This document shows, piece by piece, positions 18,119-28,184 of a stretch of 64,000 nucleotides of DNA. This stretch comes from Dyella sp. S184 (lineage in GTDB: Bacteria; Pseudomonadota; Gammaproteobacteria; Xanthomonadales; Rhodanobacteraceae): assembly GCF_009766065.1 (NCBI RefSeq), contig NZ_LMUE01000002.1, positions 361,731-425,730 on the forward strand, read 5' to 3'. How positions within the stretch are numbered: position 1 is the stretch's first letter; each line of letters begins with the position of its first letter. A program made the translations under genes and the position numbers. The notes below the pieces were generated by a model. That model was not told the origin of the DNA. It saw only the letters and a program-made list of their open reading frames with translations, and ran no database searches.

Positions 18119-19404
18119 CCTTCCAGCCTCGTCTTCAACCAATCGCGCCCTTGCTGCCACCAGTAACTTGCCTGCGCCCCGAGATAGCCCAAGGGTCGGT
18201 GCGTACTGCTCAGCCCGTAGTCGGCAAACTGTTTCCAACCGTCATCGCCATCGGCAATCGCCGCCGCCAGCAGCTCGCCTGCAGCACAGGTCGGCGCTAG
18301 ACCATGCCCGCCAAATGCCTGTGCCCACCATAAACCATTCCCATTACCGCCGACCTGCGGCATCTGATGGCGCGCATAACTCATCAGGCCCGACCACGCG
18401 TAATCGACCTTCACTCCCTGCAGCTGCGGAAACACGCGCAACAGATCCTTCGTGAGCAATCGCTGCACCGCCTGCGGCGAACGGTTGCGGATGGAAATGC
18501 GCCCACCCCACAGCAGCCGCGTATCCGGCAGCGGCCGGTAATAGTCGAAGGCGAAGCGACTGTCGTAGACCGCGGCGCGGGTATGCAGGCACTCGTCCAT
18601 CCGCTCGCGCAGCGGCTCGGTCACCATCACATAGGTGGCGATCGGCAGGATCGCACGGTCGATCGACCGCAGCAGGCCGGCCAGGTAACCGCCGCAGGCC
18701 AGCACCACCTGATCGACCAGCAGCTCACCTTGCGCCGTGCGCAGGCGCCATTGACGGCCCTCGCGGGCGAGACCGCGTACGCCGCTTCCTTCATGAATAT
18801 GCACGCCCTGCCCGGCAGCGGCAGCCGCAAGACCGATCGCATAGTTGAGCGGATGCAGGTGCAATGCGTCTCGCTCGTAGAGACCGTCGTGATAACGCTC
18901 ACTGCGAACACGCTCGCGTAGTTCGTCCTGCGGCAGCCATTGCCAGTGCACGCCGTAATGCTCGGCCAGCAATTGCTGGCGCTGGCGCAATACCGCCGGA
19001 TCACGAAACCAGTTGGCCCAGATCACGCCCTGGTCGACCGCGTCGCAAGCAATTGAGTAATCGGCGATGCGTTGGCGGATGCGCTGCACAGCCTCGGTGG
19101 TGAGCTTGAACAGCTCCCGCGCACGCGCATCACCCAACTGGGTCAGCAGCGATTGCTCGCCCAGCGAATAACCGCCGAATACGAAACCGCCGTTGCGGCC
19201 GGAGGCACCAAAGCCGATCTGCTCGCGCTCCAGCAGCACGACGTCGCGTACACCACGCTCAGCCAAGCCGAGCGCCGTGTTCAGGCCCGCATAGCCACCG
19301 CCGATGATCACTACGCGTGCATGCGTGCGCCCCTGCAATGGGGCATATGGCTGATACGGCGTGGCCGTTGCGCGGTAATAGGACGTGGACAAGGACGGTG
19401 GCAT
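18115..19404 (-). CDS. FAD-dependent amine/amino-acid oxidase (PuuB/DAO-like)
   Basis: 429-residue DAO-superfamily flavoenzyme. [21 protein letters not shown] near residue 35 is the ADP-binding fold, broken from the following [18 protein letters not shown] motif typical of gamma-glutamylputrescine oxidase PuuB and glycine oxidases. The C-terminal [18 protein letters not shown] and [17 protein letters not shown] segments close the FAD site. Substrate is probably a secondary or polyamine-derived amine, but no puu genes are nearby. It is first in an operon with the tRNA-binding protein and the GNAT gene. Confidence 0.87.
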   Translation of the reverse strand: MPPSLSTSYYRATATPYQPYAPLQGRTHARVVIIGGGYAGLNTALGLAERGVRDVVLLEREQIGFGASGRNGGFVFGGYSLGEQSLLTQLGDARARELFKLTTEAVQRIRQRIADYSIACDAVDQGVIWANWFRDPAVLRQRQQLLAEHYGVHWQWLPQDELRERVRSERYHDGLYERDALHLHPLNYAIGLAAAAAGQGVHIHEGSGVRGLAREGRQWRLRTAQGELLVDQVVLACGGYLAGLLRSIDRAILPIATYVMVTEPLRERMDECLHTRAAVYDSRFAFDYYRPLPDTRLLWGGRISIRNRSPQAVQRLLTKDLLRVFPQLQGVKVDYAWSGLMSYARHQMPQVGGNGNGLWWAQAFGGHGLAPTCAAGELLAAAIADGDDGWKQFADYGLSSTHRPLGYLGAQASYWWQQGRDWLKTRLEG

Positions 19405-19466
19405 TTCGGCAACGAATACCTGCAGGTCTGCGTTTGGAAAGCGAGCATAGCGCAGCAGGTCGGCGG

Positions 19467-21878
19467 CTACTCGACCAGGCTGACTGCCAGCGGCCGCTGG
19501 TCACTGCGACCATGATCGTCGACGACGCGCACGCTGTAGCTGCCTGCCGTCTGCGGCTGCCAGAACAGTGACTCACCGGGCGCACTACGACCGACATAAG
19601 CGTCATTGACGAACCAGTACAACGCATGTGCGTCGGCATCGGTGGTGGCCATGAAAGCGATGCGCTCCTGCCCCAGCTGCTTCAGGCGCAAGGCATAAGT
19701 GCTGCCACGCAATGGCGAGGTGATCTGCGGTGGATCGCCATCGGGCGTACCCGCGTCGCGGCAGTCCGGATTCTGCGGTGGCTTGCGCCGTGGGATGCCG
19801 GCCTGCGCGAAGACCTGCTGCAGATCCGATGACCAGAATTCATAGACCTCGACATGGGTATGCTTGCCGGCATACGGCGGACACGCGGGTTGGCCACTGG
19901 CATCGTCGATCACCACTGGACGATGCACGTTGCTGACCTGGATCGGCGACTTGCCGGGAATGAACCAGGTCCAGCCCTTCTGCGGGCACCATTGATTCGG
20001 CAACTCGCCACTGGCCAGACAGATCTCCACGCGCTTGAGGTTGGCTGGCATGTGCCGGACCGGCTCGGCCAGACGTGGCTGTTCGGCCTGGATCGCATCG
20101 ACGATCTGGAAAAAAAGCGGTGCCGCCGCCTCCGCGCCAACGAAGGCCGGGTTGCCGGTGCTGTCGAAATTGCCCACCCAGACCACCAGCACATACGGAC
20201 CGAAGCTGCCGGCTGTCCATGCATCGCGGAAGGCCCACGACGTACCGGTCTTCCAGTACACCGGCAGATGGGTAGGCTGCGCGCCGGTGGTTTCGTCCGG
20301 CCGCGGGTTCTGCCGCAGCATGTCCATCACCATGAAGCTGGCTTCGTCGCTGAGCATGCGCGTGCCGGCGACTTGCGGATCATCGGCGAGTAGGCGCAGC
20401 GGCCTGAGCTCGCCACGATTGGCCAGCATCGCGTAAAGTCCCCCGAGCTCCTGCATGGTCACTTCACCGCCGCCGAGTACCAGCGCCAGACCGTAATGCT
20501 TCTCGCTGGCCATGCGGCTGATGCCGGCATCGTGCAGGAACTGGTACAGGCTGGGCTGCTTCAATTGCGAGGCGACCCAGACCGCGGGAATGTTGCGGCT
20601 GCGGATCAGCGCATCGGTAGCGGTGATCGGGCCAAGGAAGTGGCCATCGAAATTCTCCGGCGTGTACGGACCGAACGAGGTGGGCACATCGCGCAATACG
20701 GTCTGCGGATGTAGCACGCCCTCATCGAAACCCAACGCGTAGATGAAGGGCTTCAGGGTCGACCCGGGCGAACGCTTGGCCAGGGTGCCATTCACCTGGC
20801 CATCAATGCTGGCATCGCGATAATTCGCCGAGCCGACCAGCGCCTTGACGCCCATGTCGCGGGTATCGATCAGGATTGCAGCTGCATTGCGGATGCCACG
20901 GCTGTCGTTGCGCGCGACAAACTGCCCGATCTGCCGTTCCAGCGCGTGCTGTAAGGTGAGATCAAGCGTGGTAGTGACGCGTGTGTCGGCGTTGTCGTCA
21001 AGCACGCCGCGCGCCGCGAGTACCTGCTCGACCAGATGTGGCGCCTCGAACGGCAACTGCGACAATGGGCGCAGGCTGAGCGGCAGCGCAAACAGTGGCT
21101 TGAACTCCGCATCCGAAGGATGGATTTTCAGCCAGCGCGTAAAGAGACGATTGCGCGATTCGGCCAGCCACGCATTGATCACCATGCCGCCTTGCGCCTG
21201 TGCGGCCTGCAGGCGCCGACTGGGATCCTGTGGGATCACGGCCAGGGTCAGTGCCTCGGGCAGATTCAGCGCAGCGGCAGGCTTGTCGAAATACGCCAGA
21301 CTCGCGGCACCCACGCCTTCGACATTGCGGCCATACGGCGCGTAGTTGAGGTAGGCCTCGAGTATCTGTTGCTTGGAGTAGAACAGCTCCAGTTGGATGG
21401 CTCTGCCCACCTGACGCAGCTTGCCTGCGGGCGTGCGTGTATTGAGTCGCCACAACAGGCGCGCCAACTGCATGGTCACGGTCGAACCGCCCTGCGGATT
21501 GCCGTGCCGCGCATAGGTGATCCACGCGCCACGCAACAGGCCATAGGGGTTGAAGCCCGGATGCCAGCGATACCAGCGGTCCTCATGCAGCAGCACGCCG
21601 TCCACCAGCTGCGGTGAAATATCCTTCAGAGGCACCCATAACCGATAACGGTCGTCGCTGGCGAGCGTGAGTCGCAACAATCGGCCGTGATCGTCATAGA
21701 CAGCTGTGGACGATGGCTGCCAGTCACGCAGCGCACGATGCGGCCACAACCGGCAACCGGCCAGCACGACAACCACCAGCATCGCGCCGACCAGCCAGTT
21801 CTGCCAGCGCCGCAGCCAGCCGATCACTCCATGCATCAACGCAGCAGGCAAGCTCGTCATGTCGGCCGTCGATGACAT
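19467..21878 (-). CDS. pbpC: penicillin-binding protein 1C
   Basis: 803-residue bifunctional peptidoglycan synthase-like protein. One N-terminal membrane anchor (LVGAMLVVVVLAG) precedes a GT51 glycosyltransferase domain (LLHEDRWYRWHPGFNP; GGSTVTMQLARLL). The transpeptidase domain follows with SPGSTLKPF (S-x-x-K), SRN (S-x-N) and KTGTS. The C-terminal about 90 residues are a BiPBP_C Ig-like domain. It lies 69 bp downstream of the alpha-2-macroglobulin gene on the same strand, the conserved yfhM-pbpC pairing: the macroglobulin is thought to trap proteases when the wall is breached and PBP1C to repair it. Confidence 0.95.
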   Translation of the reverse strand: MSSTADMTSLPAALMHGVIGWLRRWQNWLVGAMLVVVVLAGCRLWPHRALRDWQPSSTAVYDDHGRLLRLTLASDDRYRLWVPLKDISPQLVDGVLLHEDRWYRWHPGFNPYGLLRGAWITYARHGNPQGGSTVTMQLARLLWRLNTRTPAGKLRQVGRAIQLELFYSKQQILEAYLNYAPYGRNVEGVGAASLAYFDKPAAALNLPEALTLAVIPQDPSRRLQAAQAQGGMVINAWLAESRNRLFTRWLKIHPSDAEFKPLFALPLSLRPLSQLPFEAPHLVEQVLAARGVLDDNADTRVTTTLDLTLQHALERQIGQFVARNDSRGIRNAAAILIDTRDMGVKALVGSANYRDASIDGQVNGTLAKRSPGSTLKPFIYALGFDEGVLHPQTVLRDVPTSFGPYTPENFDGHFLGPITATDALIRSRNIPAVWVASQLKQPSLYQFLHDAGISRMASEKHYGLALVLGGGEVTMQELGGLYAMLANRGELRPLRLLADDPQVAGTRMLSDEASFMVMDMLRQNPRPDETTGAQPTHLPVYWKTGTSWAFRDAWTAGSFGPYVLVVWVGNFDSTGNPAFVGAEAAAPLFFQIVDAIQAEQPRLAEPVRHMPANLKRVEICLASGELPNQWCPQKGWTWFIPGKSPIQVSNVHRPVVIDDASGQPACPPYAGKHTHVEVYEFWSSDLQQVFAQAGIPRRKPPQNPDCRDAGTPDGDPPQITSPLRGSTYALRLKQLGQERIAFMATTDADAHALYWFVNDAYVGRSAPGESLFWQPQTAGSYSVRVVDDHGRSDQRPLAVSLVE

Positions 21879-21910
21879 GTCTTCACGAACACCGGCTGTT
21901 CACCCAGCCC

Positions 21911-21927
21911 TCTCCCCACGGGGGAGA
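21911..21927. repeat. short C/G hairpin between the macroglobulin and pbpC genes
   Basis: TCTCCCC (21911-21917) and GGGGAGA (21921-21927) form a 7-bp stem in the 69-bp gap. It has no U-run and may be an attenuator or mRNA-processing hairpin within the operon; it may also be a copy of a dispersed CTCTCCC-type intergenic repeat. Confidence 0.35.
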
Positions 21928-21947
21928 AGGCATGCATCGCGCCTGGT

Positions 21948-24900
21948 TCACGGTTTGGGATCGACCACGGTCAGCGTCCCGCCAGCGATCGAGCGCGCCT
22001 GGATATTGCGCTCGTACATCGACTCGCCGTAGGCCGGCGGTATCACGAACTTGCCGGCATTGGTGGCCTTGATGCGATAGACGAATTCGCGCACATCCGC
22101 GGTAGCGGTACCGTAGATCACCACACGATCTTCGCGGATGTCCGCATATTCGGGCCGCCAGGTGGAACTGCCCAGACCGACCGGCGAACGCCACTCTGAA
22201 GGTGCTGCATTGCTGTCGCCACCCTGATCGCTGGCGCCGCTGCCATCGTCCTGCTTGTCAGTCACTACCGGCGGCGGCTGGATCACCGGATCGAAACCAC
22301 CCGGCAGCAGGTCGACAATGGCCACGTTGGCAACATCATGGTTGTCGGTCGAGCGGATCTTGATATGGACGTCGATCTCCTGGCCGACCTCGATCTTGTC
22401 CAGCGCCTTGCCATCGACGTCGGTGTACTCGCGGACGATCTCGAAGCCATTCTTGATCGGCGTGGTCGGCACATCGTTGTCGTAACCACCCTGGCTGGCT
22501 ACATACCACGACGGCAGGCTGCTGCCGTTGAAGAAGCGCAGGCGTGGAATGCCGTTGCCCCACGTGGCCGTCTGCTGCAAGCCATCCAGCTTGCCCACCG
22601 CCTGCAGGCTGCCATCGGGCTTCACAGCGTTGATGGCGAGCTTGGCCGTCTCGTCCTTGGCCAGATTGGCATAGGCATCGAGCGCCAGGATCGTCATCGA
22701 TGAGGACAAGGTGTTGTAACGACCCTCCTGCAACGGCGTGACAATATTGACCAAGGCCTGTGGCGGCAGATCCCTGACCCGGTCGGGGAAGTGCTTGGCC
22801 AGCAGGTACAGCACCGTGCTGTCGCGGATCAGCGGGTCGTAGTAGTAGTCATAGCTCCAGTCCTTGTCCTTGGCCTCGCGCACCAGCAGCTTCTGCGGGC
22901 CGGCAATCAATCGCGCCGCCTCGTGGTCCTGCTTGAGCAGCTGATAGGACGCAGCCAGCCATGCTGCGGTCACGTCGTTCTTCCAGTCATCCGGATAGGC
23001 AGCATCCAGCCGCTTCTGCACCGAGGCCAGATAGTTGGTGGTGACCGTACCCTGGCGGGTCAGCAGATAGATGGCATACGCGCGCTGGCGCAGCGACGCC
23101 AGCGAGTCATCGCCTTCACTGGCAGCGATCTGGCGCAGGTAGTTGTTGCCGGCATCGAACATGTCCTGCGGGACACTCTGGCCGCGATCGCGCGCCTCCA
23201 GCATGAAGTGCATCGCATAGTTGCTGAGGAACGCATCCGCATCCGGCGTGGCTTCCCACACGCCGAAGCCGCCTTTGCTGTTCTGCCGGCTGTGCAAGGT
23301 GTCGAACAGCGCGCTCAGCGCATCCGCCTCGCTGAAGTCGTTGGTGTCGGTGGATGCCTTGAGCAGTGCCTTGAACTCCGGCCGCTGGCCGAAGACCAGC
23401 GCCGGCATCGCACGGCTCAGGATCTGCTCAGTGCAGAAGTGCGGGAAATCCACCAGATAGGCCGTGAGGCCACGGCTGAGTACCAGCGGCAGATTGGAAA
23501 TCGCCGCATCGCGCTTGGCATACTCGTCGTACATCTGGCGCAGGTTTGGCAGATCGGTCTTGTTGCCCGCGTTGATTTCACCGGCATCCACGACCGTGCG
23601 ATAGGTGGCCGCCGGACGTACCGACAGATCCACACTCTGCCGTGCCGACTTGTCGCCATAGTTGGCCGAGAAGCTGAGGTTGCCGGAACCGAGCACGCCG
23701 GTCGCCTTGACCCGGAACTTCGCCACGCCCTCACGCATTTCGCCCAGGCTCAGCGACTGGCTGTCACTGCCGAGTACCTTTAGTTGCGGGCCGGTCTTCA
23801 GCGTCACCTTGACTGGGACTGCCTTGCCACCCAGGCCCGTGAGGTTGTTGGCCACGCCGACACTGACTTCCACCTCATCGCCCGGTGCCACCGTGGTAGG
23901 CACGTTCGGCGAGAGCACGAAATCGCCGCGCACGGTGGTGGCACCTTCGAAGGTGCCGATCTGCTCGGACGACACGGTCATCGCCATCACCCGCAGGTTG
24001 CCATTGAAATAGTCCGGCACCTGGTATTGCAGATCCTTCTCGCCATCCACGTCGACAATGCCGGACCAGAACACTACCGGCTTGTCGCGCTTGCGCTTGA
24101 ACGGGTTGAGCTGACGCCCGATCGCCGCGTTCGCGTCACCACCGGGTGCCGCCATCGCCACCAGCTTGGCGAAATCCGGCAGGATCAGGTCGAGGATCTG
24201 CGAGGTCTGCACCTCCAGCATGCGCTTGCGGAAGAAATACTTCAGCGGGTCACCCAGCTTGTAGCGCGCCACCTGCAGGATGCCCTCGTCCACGGCCCAT
24301 ACCACCGCCTTGGCCGGATGTGCGGAAGTGAGCTTGAAGGTGACTGTCTCGCCCGGCTTCACCACCGCCGGCGATTCCACCTTGACCTCATTGCGGCGCG
24401 CGTCGAGGTTGACCGAGAACGGCACCACCCCATAACTCAGCGGACTCATGAAGATCTCGTCCGAGGATGGATCGCGGATGTACTGCACGTTGATGTAACC
24501 GTTGCCCTCGAAATCGGCAGGCACGCTGATGTGCTGCACGGAGCTGGTGCTGTCGGCATGGAACCACGTATACGCGTAGACCTTGTCGCGCTCGATGGTG
24601 ATCACGCCGCTGCCGGCATACGGCGCGCGGATGGAGACCTCCACTGGCTCGCCCGGCACATAGTCCTGCTTGTCCAGCTTGATCTGCAGTTCGGCATTGC
24701 GATCCAGTGCGCGGGCGACGTTGCCGTCACCCATCACCGAATAATCGACACGGTTCACCTCAGTGTCGTCGCTACGCAGTATCTGCAGTGAGTAGTCGCC
24801 GGGCTTGTCGGTATTCAGTGCGTAGTCCGTTCCGCCATGAACGATCGCAAGCGGCTGCTCGCTGACCGTGATGTCCTTGAGCTTCGATTCGTACTTGTAG

Positions 24901-27900
24901 ACACCCGAATCCTGCTTGGTCAGCACCGATACGTAGCGATGTTCGAGCAGACGTGCCTTGAGTCCCTTCAGATCGATCGACTTCGCCTGCGGGTCGATCG
25001 CCACCAGCTGCAAATGGCGTACGGCGCCATGGCGGATGTATTCGAGGCTGTCCACCGACTTGTAACCGACCAGCCACTCGTTCGCGGACACCAGTGTTTG
25101 CGCTGCTGCCGCCACGCTGCGTCCGCCGTCGGCCTCGTAGGCCTTGGCCAGGAAATAGAGTTCATAGCTGGCGTCGGCGTATTTCTTCAGATCCAGCGCG
25201 AATTCGACATGCCCCTTGTCGTCGGTGGTGCCATCCTGCAGCTTCTCCTCGTACCCTTCCTTGGCGCGACGGGTGTCGTAGAAGTGGAACTCGGGCCAGC
25301 TGTGGAACTCCGGCCATGCCGGGCGCAGGGTCAGCGTAGCCTCCACCCGGCGCGCTGCCGCTGGCGTGCCGAACAGGTTCTGCACATCGACCAGCGCCTT
25401 CAGTTGATCGGGCTTTACCCAACCTTCGGCGACCTGCTGTGACAGCTTGGCATTGACCTTCATGCGGTCGGGCAGGAACTCCTTCACCTGCACCGTGGTG
25501 CTGCCGATCTGGTCACCGATATCACCGTTCTTGCGGGTGATGTAGAGGTTCACCGTCCAGGTACCGGTAGGCGCCGTTTCGGCCGGTGCATAGGCCAGCT
25601 CGCCAAAGCCGGAAGCGTCTATCGACAGCGGCAACTGCTTTACGGTGACACCGCGTGGGTCAACGATTTCCGCCTGCATCGGTACACCGACCACGCTGTG
25701 GGTCCAGTTGGCAGCGCGCACGATCAGGCCAATGTGGAAAGTATCGCCCGGCCGGTAGATGCCGCGGTCGGAGAAAAGGTACGACGACAACTCACCCTGG
25801 TTGACCGCGTTGCGCTCGCCACCGACATCGAAGCGCGAGTAGTCGATCTGGCGATCGTCGCGGCCCAGTGGCAGGAACGACAGGTCGTCGCCCTTCTTCA
25901 CCAGATACATCACGGGTGTTTTCTCGTGACCGAGCCCCTTCAGCGAAGGAAAATGCACCACCCCGTCGGCGGTGGTGGTCTGCGAGAACAGAGATTGCCC
26001 ATTGATCGCCAGCACCGATACGGTGGCCGAATCGACCGGCTTTCCGGTGCTGATCGACTGCACGAACACGTCCTGGCTGCCATCGAGCGCACGCTTTACC
26101 AGCAAGCCCAGGTCGGTTACCACCACCAGTCGCGTATCGCTGGTGCCATCGGCATTGCCGGCATCATCACTGCTGTCGCTGTTGTCTGCCTCGCTGCCGT
26201 CGCTGGCGGCCGTATCGTCCGTCGCACTGGCGGCGCCATGTGCTTCGCCGGCCTCGGCATCCCTGGCCTTCTTCAACTCTTCAGCCTGCTTCAATTCGGC
26301 CTGGCGATCGTAAGCGGACAGGTGCAAAAGGAATACGCCGCGCTTGCCGTCCTTGAGGTACTGGCCCAGGTCGACACCCTCGTAGTGTGCCTTGGTCGGA
26401 TCGGCTTCCGGAAAGCCGATCTTCTGCACGAAGCGGTCGACGATGTGGTCTTCGCTGAAGTTCGCGTCCATGTCCGGCTGGCTGAACTTGCCGGAGGTGA
26501 AGCTGACCAGATGCTGCAGTTGATCCGGCAGCACACGGCCGATGACCATGCGCAGGCCAGGCACGTTCCGCGAGACCACCGACACCCGCTTGCTGCCCGA
26601 TAAAGGCAGCAATGAGCCGTCAGCCATGAAGTTGAGCAGCTTCGGATAGTCCGGTACGCGGAACAATGCGGTGCGTGGATGACCCATCACGTAACCGCCA
26701 TAGGACTTCAGCCCCGCGCTCACCCGGACATAGATCTGCTGTCCCGGATCGGCGTGGTACTTGAAGCTCTGCATCTGTTGGTAATCGTTTTCCGCCGGCA
26801 CCAGTTCCAGCTTCAACGGCTGCGACTGGCTCAGTACGGACTCACTCACCTCGCTCTCGCCCCATTCGTAGGGCGGCTCGTCGTCAGCCTGCGGCGGCTT
26901 TTGCTTGGGATTGCGCCTGGGCAGAATCCACGCCTTGGTAAGGCCGGCCAGCTCGGTATCGCGTACCGTGCCGTCCACGTTCATCACCAGCACCTGCTCC
27001 GGCTCGTACTTGTCGTTGTTGACGAGGGTCGGCTGGATATCGCCAATGGTCAGGCTGTAAAGGCCCGGCACACGCACACTGGCAGCAAGCGCATCCTTGG
27101 TCGGATCGCCGCCACGTACGCTGGCGACGCCCTTGTCCAGCTTGAACTGCACACTGCCATCGTCGCGCGGCAAGGCCAGCGGCTGCGAGTGCACCCACGC
27201 GTTGAGCTTGTTGGCGTCGTAGTTGACCGTGTAGGTCAGCGCATCACCGACCTTCAGGCCCTTGGCGTCATACAACGCAAGATTGATGCGCTTCTCGAAC
27301 TGGCCGGTGTCCACCGGATAATTGAAGCTCACCTGCACGATGGTCTTCTTGGCGGTGGGGTTCTGCGGATCCTGATAGAACTCCGAATTGACGACCGTGG
27401 CCGTGAACTGCTGCGTGTCGAAAGTGAAGCTGTCCTCGTCCATCAGCACCTTGGCTGCGAACGCCTTGACCTTGTCGAAGCGGACTTCGTAATGCATTCC
27501 GACCGGCCAGTCTTCCGCAGGCACGAAACGCAGGACGCGATCGCTGCTCCAGCTCCACTGCCCTTTCATGACCGGCGACATCACGATGCCTTCGGTTACC
27601 GGTTTGCCCACCAGCTCGATCGGTGCGGCCGAACCGGAAAACGTCACCAGCAAGGGGCGAATCGCAATCGGCTTGGTGGTGTAGTCGGTCAGCTCCGGTG
27701 CCTGCACCTGGAACGTGATCTTGTCCGGCTCGACCGGTACAGGCAGGTTCTTGTACCAGTGCCAGCCGTACCAGCCGGCCGTTGCCACGATCAGCACCGT
27801 CAGCAGGCTGCCGGCGAAATGGAGCGGACGGCGCCGCACCGCCGCCCCGGTGGCTGGCATCCACGCTGGTGCCGACCAGCTCACGTTGCCGATCAACGGC

Positions 27901-27980
27901 CTGAGAATCAGCGCGACCCCGTAAAGCAACCCGCGCACGAGACGCACTGGCAACAACAGCAGAAACCGCAACAGATCCAT
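21948..27980 (-). CDS. yfhM: bacterial alpha-2-macroglobulin (YfhM/MagD-like), thioester-containing
   Basis: 2010 residues, some 350 longer than E. coli YfhM. The N-terminus has one or two membrane segments (FLLLLPVRLVRGLLYGVALIL; LLTVLIVATAGWYGW) instead of a lipobox, so it is an inner-membrane-anchored periplasmic protein. Macroglobulin-like (MG) domains fill the first 1450 residues. The thioester motif C-T-E-Q is at about residue 1516, followed by an alpha/alpha thioester domain (GGFGVWEATPDADAFLSNYAMHF region) and a C-terminal receptor-like domain. A low-complexity Asp/Ser/Ala/Glu stretch (about 580-620) looks like a linker insertion. It is predicted to trap attacking proteases covalently; pbpC follows it. 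Confidence 0.93.
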   Translation of the reverse strand: MDLLRFLLLLPVRLVRGLLYGVALILRPLIGNVSWSAPAWMPATGAAVRRRPLHFAGSLLTVLIVATAGWYGWHWYKNLPVPVEPDKITFQVQAPELTDYTTKPIAIRPLLVTFSGSAAPIELVGKPVTEGIVMSPVMKGQWSWSSDRVLRFVPAEDWPVGMHYEVRFDKVKAFAAKVLMDEDSFTFDTQQFTATVVNSEFYQDPQNPTAKKTIVQVSFNYPVDTGQFEKRINLALYDAKGLKVGDALTYTVNYDANKLNAWVHSQPLALPRDDGSVQFKLDKGVASVRGGDPTKDALAASVRVPGLYSLTIGDIQPTLVNNDKYEPEQVLVMNVDGTVRDTELAGLTKAWILPRRNPKQKPPQADDEPPYEWGESEVSESVLSQSQPLKLELVPAENDYQQMQSFKYHADPGQQIYVRVSAGLKSYGGYVMGHPRTALFRVPDYPKLLNFMADGSLLPLSGSKRVSVVSRNVPGLRMVIGRVLPDQLQHLVSFTSGKFSQPDMDANFSEDHIVDRFVQKIGFPEADPTKAHYEGVDLGQYLKDGKRGVFLLHLSAYDRQAELKQAEELKKARDAEAGEAHGAASATDDTAASDGSEADNSDSSDDAGNADGTSDTRLVVVTDLGLLVKRALDGSQDVFVQSISTGKPVDSATVSVLAINGQSLFSQTTTADGVVHFPSLKGLGHEKTPVMYLVKKGDDLSFLPLGRDDRQIDYSRFDVGGERNAVNQGELSSYLFSDRGIYRPGDTFHIGLIVRAANWTHSVVGVPMQAEIVDPRGVTVKQLPLSIDASGFGELAYAPAETAPTGTWTVNLYITRKNGDIGDQIGSTTVQVKEFLPDRMKVNAKLSQQVAEGWVKPDQLKALVDVQNLFGTPAAARRVEATLTLRPAWPEFHSWPEFHFYDTRRAKEGYEEKLQDGTTDDKGHVEFALDLKKYADASYELYFLAKAYEADGGRSVAAAAQTLVSANEWLVGYKSVDSLEYIRHGAVRHLQLVAIDPQAKSIDLKGLKARLLEHRYVSVLTKQDSGVYKYESKLKDITVSEQPLAIVHGGTDYALNTDKPGDYSLQILRSDDTEVNRVDYSVMGDGNVARALDRNAELQIKLDKQDYVPGEPVEVSIRAPYAGSGVITIERDKVYAYTWFHADSTSSVQHISVPADFEGNGYINVQYIRDPSSDEIFMSPLSYGVVPFSVNLDARRNEVKVESPAVVKPGETVTFKLTSAHPAKAVVWAVDEGILQVARYKLGDPLKYFFRKRMLEVQTSQILDLILPDFAKLVAMAAPGGDANAAIGRQLNPFKRKRDKPVVFWSGIVDVDGEKDLQYQVPDYFNGNLRVMAMTVSSEQIGTFEGATTVRGDFVLSPNVPTTVAPGDEVEVSVGVANNLTGLGGKAVPVKVTLKTGPQLKVLGSDSQSLSLGEMREGVAKFRVKATGVLGSGNLSFSANYGDKSARQSVDLSVRPAATYRTVVDAGEINAGNKTDLPNLRQMYDEYAKRDAAISNLPLVLSRGLTAYLVDFPHFCTEQILSRAMPALVFGQRPEFKALLKASTDTNDFSEADALSALFDTLHSRQNSKGGFGVWEATPDADAFLSNYAMHFMLEARDRGQSVPQDMFDAGNNYLRQIAASEGDDSLASLRQRAYAIYLLTRQGTVTTNYLASVQKRLDAAYPDDWKNDVTAAWLAASYQLLKQDHEAARLIAGPQKLLVREAKDKDWSYDYYYDPLIRDSTVLYLLAKHFPDRVRDLPPQALVNIVTPLQEGRYNTLSSSMTILALDAYANLAKDETAKLAINAVKPDGSLQAVGKLDGLQQTATWGNGIPRLRFFNGSSLPSWYVASQGGYDNDVPTTPIKNGFEIVREYTDVDGKALDKIEVGQEIDVHIKIRSTDNHDVANVAIVDLLPGGFDPVIQPPPVVTDKQDDGSGASDQGGDSNAAPSEWRSPVGLGSSTWRPEYADIREDRVVIYGTATADVREFVYRIKATNAGKFVIPPAYGESMYERNIQARSIAGGTLTVVDPKP

Positions 27981-28140
27981 AACGCTTCCCGATGATCATC
28001 CAATGAACGAACCGGCACCGGATACGGCAAAGCGGCCCCGGAGGAGCGCTTGTTCGAATACCGGTTTCCCCAACGTCATGCTGCCTGACAAACATGGCAG
28101 AACACGGCGCAGATTCTGACATACCGTCGGCATGAAACAA

Positions 28141-28163
28141 GAAGGCGCCACGAGGGCGCCTTC
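28141..28163 (-). terminator. terminator after galU
   Basis: GAAGGCGCC (28141-28149) and GGCGCCTTC (28155-28163) form a 9-bp stem with a 5-nt loop. Reading leftward the stem is followed by TTGTTT. It ends the envelope-polysaccharide operon whose last gene stops at 28185. Confidence 0.75.
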
Positions 28164-28184
28164 AGTGCAACTTTTAACGTTGCT

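Noticed and set aside
26679-27995. 438-codon frame opposite the macroglobulin gene
   Set aside because: Antisense shadow, no recognisable motifs.
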